64,000 bases of DNA from Chitinophaga tropicalis. GTDB lineage: Bacteria > Bacteroidota > Bacteroidia > Chitinophagales > Chitinophagaceae. How positions within the stretch are numbered: position 1 is the stretch's first letter; every line of letters starts with the position of its first letter. The stretch is from contig NZ_WRXN01000008.1 in the NCBI RefSeq assembly GCF_009758205.1, forward strand, positions 248,001 to 312,000, in the 5' to 3' direction. The notes under the pieces were generated by a model. That model saw only the letters and a list, made by a program, of their open reading frames with translations, did no database searches and was not told where the DNA came from. A program made the position numbers and the translations under genes. Positions 10,440 to 18,751 of the stretch are shown here, piece by piece.

Positions 10440-10856
10440 ACGTAGTCGTAAATTTTCAAATCATTGATTGCCGGTCAGTTGACGGCATACATTGAAACCA
10501 AGGTGTAGATGATTATTATTAGAGCCTGGGTCAGGGCTTCGTCCTTATGTAATTTTTTTGCATCCTCACCCGGATTGATTGCAGGAAAATCTTAAACTGA
10601 TCTTTTTTAAGTACTGTGTACAGTGGTTAGCCCTCTTGAAAAGCAGCATTACATCTCCCATGCCGCTCGTGGAATTTAAAATATACATAGCGTGGTAAGT
10701 TTAGTTTGGCTGATAAAGTGGATTCATTTTTGATCCAGGCACAAGTTTGCCCTTTTGATCAACTAACAGGGTACACAGATTCTTAAAAAAGGGGCGTATT
10801 TTTATAAAATTCCATCAAATAGTTCTTAAAAGGAGTCTTTTTGCTTGAAGAGGATA
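10440..10856. other. 417-bp intergenic region upstream of the SusC operon
   Basis: This gap lies between the susC start and the end of the HTCS gene and must hold the susC promoter and probably the HTCS binding site. I found no convincing TAnnTTTG element on the minus strand. The only notable structure is an inverted repeat ACTGT-GT-ACAGT at 10613-10624. No ORF or RNA gene is supported. Confidence 0.5.
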
Positions 10857-13800
10857 TCAGGTAAAGGAGTTTTTATTAATAGAGAAGTTATCTCCGAGAC
10901 GATCTCTGTATTTTTTGACATATTCTGAAGGGGTCATTCCGAAGAGCTGCAAAAAGCATTTTCTGAAATAAGGGAGGTGGTTGAATCCGGTACTAAAGGC
11001 AACCTGGTTAACCCTCATATCAGTCTTCACCAGCATTTCGGCAGCTTTTCTAAGCCTGAGATAGCGAATAAAGGCATTTACAGACAGTCCCGAAATAGCT
11101 TTGATGCGGTTATAAAGAGTGGAATAGCTCATTCCCATTTCTTTTGCGAGGTCCCTGATCTCAAACTCTTCATCATCCAGATGTCTGCCAACCACCTCAA
11201 TGCAGGTTTCCAGGAACTGACGATATTCTGCTGAAATTTTAAAATCATTGTTCTGAAGGGTTACCTCATTCAGGAAATATTGCTGAAGCCCTTTCCGGGC
11301 TTTAATAATGCTTGTCACCCTGGCAAACAGCAGGTCTGCATCGAACGGTTTGGTAATGTAATCATCCGCACCACCTTCTACCCCTTCCAGCCGCAAGGCA
11401 TCTGATTGACTGCCGGTAAGGAGGATCACCGGGATATGCGCCGTTTCCGGTACTTCCTTCAATGTGCGACACAGGTCAATGCCGCTGATCCCTCCCATAT
11501 GTATGTCAGAAATGATCAGATCCGGCCTGTGCATTCCGGCTATTTTAAGGCCGGCGGCGCCATCACAAGCTTCAAATACGCGGTAGTTTCCCCGGAAAAT
11601 ATCAGCCAGGTAACGAAGCATCTGCGAGTCATCATCTATGACCAGCAAACTATACTTCGCTGCTGCAAGATCTTCTACCGGGCTGGTCTCTTGTTTGCTG
11701 GTGGCAGCAGTCGCGCCTGAATCCAGGTACAATTCACCTACCAGGCTCTCCTGCTCCTTGCTGTCCGGCATGATTTCCTCTAGCTGAAAATGTGAATCCT
11801 CCTTTTTTAATGCAAGCCTGAAAATTGTTCCTTCCCCCAGACGGCTTTCAAACGAAAGACTCCCCTTATGAGCCTCAGCAAATGCCCGGGCCAGGTATAA
11901 CCCAACTCCAAAGCCGGTTTTCCTGGTTGTTCCGCCCTGAACAGCCTGTCCGAATTTTTTAAATAATTGATTACCCAATGCTGGAAGAATCCCTTCACCA
12001 GTGTCGCTCACATATATATTATATGTCCCATCGCTATTTTCAATCCGCAGGGCAACGTTGCCACCTTCTGGCGTGAACTTGATCGCATTCGACAAAAGGT
12101 TGAACAGGATGATCTCCAGCTTCATCTTGTCTGCATATACAGGGATATCGTTAAATGCACATTCAAACGTAAAGGATATTTTCCTGGCGGCAGCCTGACT
12201 AACAAAACACCTGAACACTTCCTTGCAGATCTCCCCCAGGTCCAGTCTGGAGACCCTGAGTGTATCAAATCCGCTTTCTGATTTATTGAAAAGCAGCAAT
12301 TGATCTACCAGGCTCAGTAAACGTTTGGAGTTCAGGTAAATAGTATTCAGGATTTCCTTTTGTCCGGCAGGGTGTACGACCTCTTGTAACTTTTTAACCG
12401 GGTTGACGATCAGAGTCAGCGGAGTGCGAAATTCATGCGAAATACTGGTAAAAAAATCTTTCCTGCGTTCATTTAATTCCCTCTCGCTTTCGATAAGTAT
12501 CTTTTCTTTTTCCCGTTCAGCGTTTGCAGCTGCATGTTCAGCTTCTTTTCGTTCCAGTTCAGCCTGTCGCTTCTCCTTTTCTGCTTTTTCTGTATCGGCA
12601 GTGAGCCTGGCTATCCTCACTTCATAAAGCAGCCGTTTCTGCCTTGCTCTGTAACTTACATAAAAGCCTATAGAAAGGAATCCCGAAAGAAGATAGAGGC
12701 AATAAGCCCACCAGCTCCGGTACCAGGGAGGGAACACGGTAATCAGGATAGGCTGCATCTCTTCGCCCCATTCACCACTGATAGTTCGTACTCTTATCTT
12801 CAACTTGTACTCCCCTTCCCTCAGACCGGAATATGCAACAGATTGAAGAACGCCAGCATCATTCCACTCCTTGTCCCAACCTTCCAGGTAATAGCTATAT
12901 CTCAATTGCCCCGGAGATGTAAATTCAGGAGCTGTATAATCAAGTACCAGACTTGCACTTTCAAATGGAAGCGTCAGCCGCCCGGTTCCTTTTTCCGGAT
13001 CTGATCTCCACGTAGCAGAGCTTCTGGAAAGAGGTTGCCCGGCAACTCTTACCATTATAACCACAGGTGTTGATGGTTTTTTAGGGGGATGGATATCCAG
13101 GGGATTAAAAATGATCAACCCCTGAGCGCATCCAAATGCCATCTTCCCGTCTGCCAGGCGGCGAGCCGCATGAAAACTGAATTGGTTGGCGGGCAGGCCA
13201 TCCTCTCTGTAATAATTCATAAAACCGACCTTTCCCGGAACAAAACAGGCAAGACCATAGGCAGTCCCCATCCACAAACGGCCAGCCCCATCCTTAACTA
13301 TATTCAGCACAGCATCATTGCAGAGACCATCAGCAGATGTATATTGTTTCACAATTTTGCCGGTAAGAAGGTCCAGTAATAATAAACCATTACCTTCAGT
13401 CCCTACCCATAGCTTACCTGGCCCTGCTTCACATACTGATCTTACTATGCACCCAATCTCAAAACGGCGGTGTCTTTTTGCAGCCGTCTTGTCTATCAGC
13501 ACTACCTCATGGAGATTCCCACCCCAGAATGTACTATCAGGCAATTCCTTAAGCACCATAAGATCTGACAATGAAGGGTCAAACACTTCAAACCTGTCTT
13601 TTTCCCGCTGATACCTGTAAAGTGCTCCAAGGCCACCATTGTTCTTCAACGTACCTGCCCATATATAGCCGTCTGAAGTGGCTGCAATTGAAAACACACT
13701 GTTGGATTTCCCCACGGAAGGATTATTACATTCGTACTGCCTGAAAGCTCCTCCTTCAGATCTGTACCTCGATATTCCGTTTGCAGAAGTTGCCAGCCAT

Positions 13801-15065
13801 AAGTCGCCGTCAGGAGTGCAGACCATATCACAAATAGCGTTCCCGCTCAAATGTCCCTGTACGCCGGGCAAAGCAATATAGCTGTCAAAGTGTCCAGAGC
13901 CTCTGTCCCATCGGTGCAGGCCTTTACCATCGGTACCTACCCATAATACGTTATCCATACTTTCTTCAATGGAGAAAACAACATTATCGGCAAGCACTTT
14001 CCCACTGGCTGCCTGATAAGCATAGGTCCCAAAATCATTTCTGCCTGGATCGAAAAGAAATATCCCTTTTTTAATAGTACCGGCCCACATCCTGCCATCA
14101 CTATCTCTCTGCAGGCAATAAACTGATTCAATCCTGTCGCCGAGCGGATATGTAGTATTTACCGGATGTACAGTTCCTTTAACTGGTTCCAGTACAAAAA
14201 GTCCGCAGGAATTAACCGCCAGCCAGAGATTATGCTCTTTGTCTGCCTTGATAGCCGTAATACGTTCTCCCGTACGTCTGGCAACCGTTTTATTATAAAG
14301 TCTCCTGACAGCCCGGGTTCTGATATCATACTCTGTAACACCCTCCCCATCTCCCAGCCATATCTTCCCTTGTTCCACTTCCATACAGGTTGCTCCCTTC
14401 AGTGATGGCTCCTTTAGCACAAGGCATCTGTTTTCTTTATCAAAAGAGAACAACCCTTTGCCTTGTATCAAAGCCCAAAGAGTCCCGCTACTATCCTTTG
14501 CAATGAAGAGTACCTTATAGTCATATTCTTGCCGGTCTCTTATCTTAACCGGAATCCGGGTACCTGATTGACCCAGGTTAAAAAAAGCCACGACCCCGGT
14601 TCCTTCGGTCGATGCGTATGCGTCCCGTCCCGTACACACAACCCCTGTAACATACTGCAATGCCCGATTAACGCCATTCTCATTGAGCACAGCATGCTTG
14701 AAAAAGCCTGTAACCTTTTCAAAAATGCTGACTCCCTGCCGGGTAGCAACCCAAAGATGCCCTGTTGTATCTTCTGTAATACCAGTAATCCAGTTACCCA
14801 CGATGGAAGTACTGTCATTCGGACGGTTTCTGTACACAGTAAAGTCCTTTCCATCATAGTAGTTCAGGCCATCATTAGTACCTATCCAAACGAGTCCCTG
14901 ACTGTCCTGATAAAGAGTCTTAGCAGTAAAATTTGACAGTCCTTCCGGTGTACTGATATTTGAAGCTACCAACTGGCCAAAACAGAGAGACGAAATATGG
15001 AGAAAACAAATCGTTAAATGTAGTAAATATATTACCCTGACAGATTTCATAAGAAATGAGTTCAA
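10857..15065 (-). CDS. Hybrid two-component system sensor/response regulator (HTCS) controlling the PUL
   Basis: A 1402-residue one-piece signalling protein. After a signal peptide, the periplasmic sensor has two-bladed beta-propellers of Reg_prop repeats (about 45-640, units such as GLVWIGTNDGLNYYDG and MWAGTIKKGIFLFDPG), then a Y_Y_Y domain (about 690-775). One membrane helix (about 787-805) and a charged coiled coil (about 810-865) lead to HisKA (SISHEFRTPLTL, His877), HATPase_c (N box LLSNAIKF at about 988, DTGEGI, GFGVGLYLA), a receiver domain (about 1140-1250, phospho-acceptor Asp1187 in IISDIHMGG) and a C-terminal AraC-type HTH (about 1295-1395). All catalytic motifs are intact. HTCS proteins sense oligosaccharides in the periplasm and activate the adjacent susC operon. 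The gene is on the same strand as, and upstream of, the SusC operon, with a 417-bp gap. Confidence 0.95.
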   Translation of the reverse strand: MNSFLMKSVRVIYLLHLTICFLHISSLCFGQLVASNISTPEGLSNFTAKTLYQDSQGLVWIGTNDGLNYYDGKDFTVYRNRPNDSTSIVGNWITGITEDTTGHLWVATRQGVSIFEKVTGFFKHAVLNENGVNRALQYVTGVVCTGRDAYASTEGTGVVAFFNLGQSGTRIPVKIRDRQEYDYKVLFIAKDSSGTLWALIQGKGLFSFDKENRCLVLKEPSLKGATCMEVEQGKIWLGDGEGVTEYDIRTRAVRRLYNKTVARRTGERITAIKADKEHNLWLAVNSCGLFVLEPVKGTVHPVNTTYPLGDRIESVYCLQRDSDGRMWAGTIKKGIFLFDPGRNDFGTYAYQAASGKVLADNVVFSIEESMDNVLWVGTDGKGLHRWDRGSGHFDSYIALPGVQGHLSGNAICDMVCTPDGDLWLATSANGISRYRSEGGAFRQYECNNPSVGKSNSVFSIAATSDGYIWAGTLKNNGGLGALYRYQREKDRFEVFDPSLSDLMVLKELPDSTFWGGNLHEVVLIDKTAAKRHRRFEIGCIVRSVCEAGPGKLWVGTEGNGLLLLDLLTGKIVKQYTSADGLCNDAVLNIVKDGAGRLWMGTAYGLACFVPGKVGFMNYYREDGLPANQFSFHAARRLADGKMAFGCAQGLIIFNPLDIHPPKKPSTPVVIMVRVAGQPLSRSSATWRSDPEKGTGRLTLPFESASLVLDYTAPEFTSPGQLRYSYYLEGWDKEWNDAGVLQSVAYSGLREGEYKLKIRVRTISGEWGEEMQPILITVFPPWYRSWWAYCLYLLSGFLSIGFYVSYRARQKRLLYEVRIARLTADTEKAEKEKRQAELERKEAEHAAANAEREKEKILIESERELNERRKDFFTSISHEFRTPLTLIVNPVKKLQEVVHPAGQKEILNTIYLNSKRLLSLVDQLLLFNKSESGFDTLRVSRLDLGEICKEVFRCFVSQAAARKISFTFECAFNDIPVYADKMKLEIILFNLLSNAIKFTPEGGNVALRIENSDGTYNIYVSDTGEGILPALGNQLFKKFGQAVQGGTTRKTGFGVGLYLARAFAEAHKGSLSFESRLGEGTIFRLALKKEDSHFQLEEIMPDSKEQESLVGELYLDSGATAATSKQETSPVEDLAAAKYSLLVIDDDSQMLRYLADIFRGNYRVFEACDGAAGLKIAGMHRPDLIISDIHMGGISGIDLCRTLKEVPETAHIPVILLTGSQSDALRLEGVEGGADDYITKPFDADLLFARVTSIIKARKGLQQYFLNEVTLQNNDFKISAEYRQFLETCIEVVGRHLDDEEFEIRDLAKEMGMSYSTLYNRIKAISGLSVNAFIRYLRLRKAAEMLVKTDMRVNQVAFSTGFNHLPYFRKCFLQLFGMTPSEYVKKYRDRLGDNFSINKNSFT

Positions 15066-15211
15066 GCTTGTTTCTAACGCAGAATAATTAAAAATAAGTT
15101 TTTATCCGGCTACTATGGATCCATCATAAAATACTATAAAATCGTGAAAGTAGTATTATACCCCTTAAAATAACAGGATAAAGCCTGCAGCTTCAGAGTA
15201 GCAGACTATAA

Positions 15212-16114
15212 TCAGATATCCCTGGTATCCATTTGTTTTTTCGCAATCTGCTGCCTGTAATTACGGGGGGATATTTTCGTTACTTTTTTAAAAATCCTTG
15301 AAAACTGGGAGAGGCTTTTAAAACCGGTAAGCTCTGCAATCTCTGCATTGGAAACCTGGCTTGTTGCCATAATATGTTGCGCCCGTTCTATCCGTTTATC
15401 ATTTATATAGGTCAATGGGCGAATGCCTGTATAACGTTCAAATGACCTGGAAAAATACTCAGGGTTTTGGTTAACTCTTTTTGCCAGCATATTAACCGAC
15501 AGTGTCAGATGCAGGTTTACGAGAATATATTTCATTGTGTCCATAATCTTAACAGGGATAGCCTCTGGTTCCCCTACAAAAGTTTTTCCGGGTATTACAA
15601 ACCTTGATAACAGCATCAGCAGAATACCCTGTGTTTCCAGGAAATCTGATAAACTTTGATAGCTATTCAATTTCTGATATTCTTTATAATATGGAACTTT
15701 CTCATAAACTCTTGGATTATCCGATCTGTTAATTCCTCTTCCCGGGTTTATTACAAGCAGCCGCTTAAAATTAAGCACATCTATATCTGTTGCTTTTACT
15801 TTATTAATGAGCCTGATATTTAAGAACAATGAAGTTCCATCAGAGGCTTCTTCAAAAAACTGAACAAAGTATTGGCTGAGATAGCTCCGGCAACATAAAT
15901 TGCATAAAGTAAAACTCGGGATAATATATAAATATCCTGGTTCTAATTTTAAGGTTAGCCCGGCACTGGAAATTTCACCTTCACCTTCATCAATGTAATA
16001 AATTCTATGATACGGGCTAATCACATTATTGTAATTCCACTTGGTATCCAGCTTTACATAATCCGCATTCAGCATTGAAAGGTTATGTCTCAATACATGC
16101 TTATTCATAGTCAT
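15212..16114 (-). CDS. AraC family transcriptional regulator
   Basis: A 300-residue regulator. The N-terminal half (about 30-110, NNVISPYHRIYYIDEGEGEISSAGLTLKLEPGYLYIIP) is an AraC-type cupin ligand domain. The C-terminal 100 residues hold two helix-turn-helix motifs (LAKRVNQNPEYFSRSFERYTGIRPLTYINDKRIERAQ and NAEIAELTGFKSLSQFSRIFKKVTKISPRNYR). It is divergent from the GH2/beta-helix pair with 152 bp between start codons, so it probably controls that pair and itself. With the HTCS next door, the locus has two sugar-responsive regulators. An ATG two codons in (16108) is an alternative start. Confidence 0.88.
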   Translation of the reverse strand: MTMNKHVLRHNLSMLNADYVKLDTKWNYNNVISPYHRIYYIDEGEGEISSAGLTLKLEPGYLYIIPSFTLCNLCCRSYLSQYFVQFFEEASDGTSLFLNIRLINKVKATDIDVLNFKRLLVINPGRGINRSDNPRVYEKVPYYKEYQKLNSYQSLSDFLETQGILLMLLSRFVIPGKTFVGEPEAIPVKIMDTMKYILVNLHLTLSVNMLAKRVNQNPEYFSRSFERYTGIRPLTYINDKRIERAQHIMATSQVSNAEIAELTGFKSLSQFSRIFKKVTKISPRNYRQQIAKKQMDTRDI

Positions 16115-16194
16115 TGTTCTACACAGCTCTCTAAAAGATCTGTTTCAGAACAAAAAAAGTCTTTTTTTATCAAAAAAAAAATCTTTCAACGCAA

Positions 16195-16202
16195 TAATTT
16201 TG
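16195..16202 (+). promoter_or_regulatory. Candidate -7 promoter element for the GH2/beta-helix operon
   Basis: TAATTTTG matches the Bacteroidota -7 consensus TAnnTTTG and lies 64 bp before the GH2 start, in the AraC/GH2 divergent region. No clear TTTG -33 box is present, which would fit an activator-dependent promoter. An A-rich tract precedes it. Confidence 0.4.
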
Positions 16203-16266
16203 AATTAATCATTATGACCCATAGACATAATATTTAGTTACAGGTACATAAAGAAAAGTATAACAT

Positions 16267-18723
16267 ATGATCAGGAACATTCAAAGGTCGGGAATACTCA
16301 TGCTAATAATTCATTCTGTATTATTACTAACTGCTTCAGCCCAACATGTACAGAATGAGGCAATATCCAAAAGATCCAGGGAAAACTTCGATGCCGGCTG
16401 GCAATTCCACAAAGGAGACATTGCAATGAAGCGGGCCGTCAAAGCAGGTAAATATGGTGGGCTTACTGATTCTAAAGTAAAAGTTATAACGGGAGAAGAT
16501 ACCACAATTGCATATTCCGACAAAAACAAAGTTGCACCTTTTAAATCTTCAGACTGGACCATGGTAAACCTACCGCATGACTGGTGTGTAGAGGGGGCTT
16601 TCGTTCATGACAACACCATAGGTAGCCAGCCTGCTGCTAACGGTTACTTACCAGTAGGTATTGGATTTTACAGAAAGGAATTTGCAATACCGGAAACCGA
16701 TAAAGGGAAAAAGATTTCTATCGAATTTGATGGAATTTTCAGGAACAGCACTGTTTGGCTGAATGGCCATCTTATTGGTAATCATCAGAGTGGTTATACC
16801 CCTTCCAATTATGATCTTACCGATATATTACGTTATGGCAATGAAGGTCAAAATGTAATACTCGTGAAAGTAGACGCTACTGACTATGAAGGCTGGTGGT
16901 ACGAAGGTTGTGGCATTTACAGGCATGTATGGCTTATTAAAACAGGAAAACTTCATGTGGGCAGGTTTGGAACATATGTTACCACTCCTGCAGTATCGGG
17001 AAGCGAAGCCGTTGTAGATATTAAAACTACTTTGCAGAACGAGGGCAAAGTGATTAAGAATATTACCCTCACCTCAAAAATTATAGATGGCAAAGGTACC
17101 TTGTTAAATACGCAAACCTCAACCCAGACAATAACTCCCTTTAACGAGGTTGAAATATCTCAAAAAGGGGGAATTCAAAGGCCTTTACTTTGGTCTCCCG
17201 AAAGCCCCAACCTTTACAAAATACTAACTGAGGTGAAAGAAAACGGAATAATCATAGATAACTACGAAACTACTTTTGGGGTAAGAACTATTGAAGTCAC
17301 TAATGCAGGAGTTTTCCTCAACGGTAAGCTATATCCTATAAAAGGTACTGCTAATCACCAGGACTTTGCAGGAGTTGGAGTTGCTGTTCCTGACAAAATA
17401 AATAATTATAGAATAAAATTATTGAAAGAAATGGGCTGCAACGGTTACCGGTCAGCCCATAATCCGCCCACACCCGAACTGCTGGAGGCATGTGACCGGC
17501 TTGGTATGCTCGTGTTAGATGAAAACCGGCTGCTATCAAGTACGGAAGATGGTATGAAAGATTTGAAAGCATTACTCTACAGAGACCGGAATCATCCTTC
17601 GGTATTCATGTGGAGCCTGGAGAATGAAGAACCGCTTCAGGGAAATATAACAGGAACCCGGATACTTGAAACGATGGTCCATATCACCCATAGTATTGAC
17701 CCTACGCGCCCCGTAACTACTGCGATGAACCATGGCTGGAATGATAGCGGATATAGTGATTTGCTTGATGTTACCGGCTATAATTATGGACAAAGGGATA
17801 TGCAGTATGTCAAAGACCATGAAAAATTTCCGGAAAGAAAAATGTTTGTTACTGAATCTACGAGTTTCGTGTCAACACGTGGCGAGTATGAAGATAATAG
17901 AGAGAAAGGTTATGTCTCAAATCTTGGAAATGGTGTTGGATGGGGTATGTTACCGGGTAAAGACTGGGAACATATCGTTCAATACCCTTACCTTAACGGT
18001 ATGTTTGCCTGGACGGGCTTTGACTATCGTGGTGAGCCAACTCCCTACGAATGGCCGTGCGTAACTTCGCACTTTGGCATTATGGATATCTGCGGTTTCC
18101 CGAAAGATGGGTATTACGCTTACCAGGCCGCCTGGACCAATAAACCAGTAGTGCATGTGTTTCCTCACTGGAATTGGCAGGGAAAAGAAGGACAAAAGGT
18201 AAAAGTACAGGGGTATAGTAACTGTGACGAAGTTGAATTATTTATCAATGGCAGGAGTGCCGGCAAAAAGCAGGTGGTTCCCTTTAACAGGTTTGAATGG
18301 GAGGTAGAATATCAACCCGGCAAACTGGAAGCCAGGGGTTACAAAGCTGGAAAAGCTATAGCTAAAGAAATTACTGAAACCTCCGGAGCTCCGGCTCAGG
18401 TAGTATTGAAGAGTGATTGCAATGTGCTCCAGGCTGATGGCTGTGATGTTGCCATTATAAATATTGCCATTAAAGATGCTAAGGGGCGGTTGGTACCAAC
18501 AGCTAATAATCTTGTTAAGTTTACTATTGAGGGGCCTGGCAGAATAATTGGAACAGGCAACGGCGATCCCAGTAGTCATGAACCTGATAAAGCCAATCAG
18601 CGAAAGGCTTTTAATGGATATTGCCAGGTTTTAGTGCAAACTGATAAAACTGCAGGTGAAATCCGGTTAAAGGCTTCTTCTGAAGCTCTTAAAAGTATGG
18701 AAGCTGTTCTAATAACTGAATAG
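16267..18723 (+). CDS. Glycoside hydrolase family 2 beta-galactosidase-like enzyme (DUF4982-containing)
   Basis: An 818-residue secreted GH2 enzyme. The signal peptide ends near LTASAQ. The order is sugar-binding jelly roll (about 35-225, NLPHDWCVEGAF, GIGFYRKEF), Ig-like domain (about 230-335), TIM barrel (about 340-620), then DUF4982 and an Ig-like C-terminal domain (about 640-818). The acid/base is probably the Glu of WSLENEEP (about residue 454) and the nucleophile the Glu of MFVTESTSF (about 528). The usual GH2 motif is W-S-x-G-N-E; here Gly is Glu, a change also found in some family subgroups. The start follows a divergent promoter region. The beta-helix gene begins 28 bp after its stop, so the two form an operon. 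The exact substrate is unknown. Confidence 0.9.
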   Translation: MIRNIQRSGILMLIIHSVLLLTASAQHVQNEAISKRSRENFDAGWQFHKGDIAMKRAVKAGKYGGLTDSKVKVITGEDTTIAYSDKNKVAPFKSSDWTMVNLPHDWCVEGAFVHDNTIGSQPAANGYLPVGIGFYRKEFAIPETDKGKKISIEFDGIFRNSTVWLNGHLIGNHQSGYTPSNYDLTDILRYGNEGQNVILVKVDATDYEGWWYEGCGIYRHVWLIKTGKLHVGRFGTYVTTPAVSGSEAVVDIKTTLQNEGKVIKNITLTSKIIDGKGTLLNTQTSTQTITPFNEVEISQKGGIQRPLLWSPESPNLYKILTEVKENGIIIDNYETTFGVRTIEVTNAGVFLNGKLYPIKGTANHQDFAGVGVAVPDKINNYRIKLLKEMGCNGYRSAHNPPTPELLEACDRLGMLVLDENRLLSSTEDGMKDLKALLYRDRNHPSVFMWSLENEEPLQGNITGTRILETMVHITHSIDPTRPVTTAMNHGWNDSGYSDLLDVTGYNYGQRDMQYVKDHEKFPERKMFVTESTSFVSTRGEYEDNREKGYVSNLGNGVGWGMLPGKDWEHIVQYPYLNGMFAWTGFDYRGEPTPYEWPCVTSHFGIMDICGFPKDGYYAYQAAWTNKPVVHVFPHWNWQGKEGQKVKVQGYSNCDEVELFINGRSAGKKQVVPFNRFEWEVEYQPGKLEARGYKAGKAIAKEITETSGAPAQVVLKSDCNVLQADGCDVAIINIAIKDAKGRLVPTANNLVKFTIEGPGRIIGTGNGDPSSHEPDKANQRKAFNGYCQVLVQTDKTAGEIRLKASSEALKSMEAVLITE

Positions 18724-18751
18724 TGTTACAATGTATTGTGTACTTTGCTTT

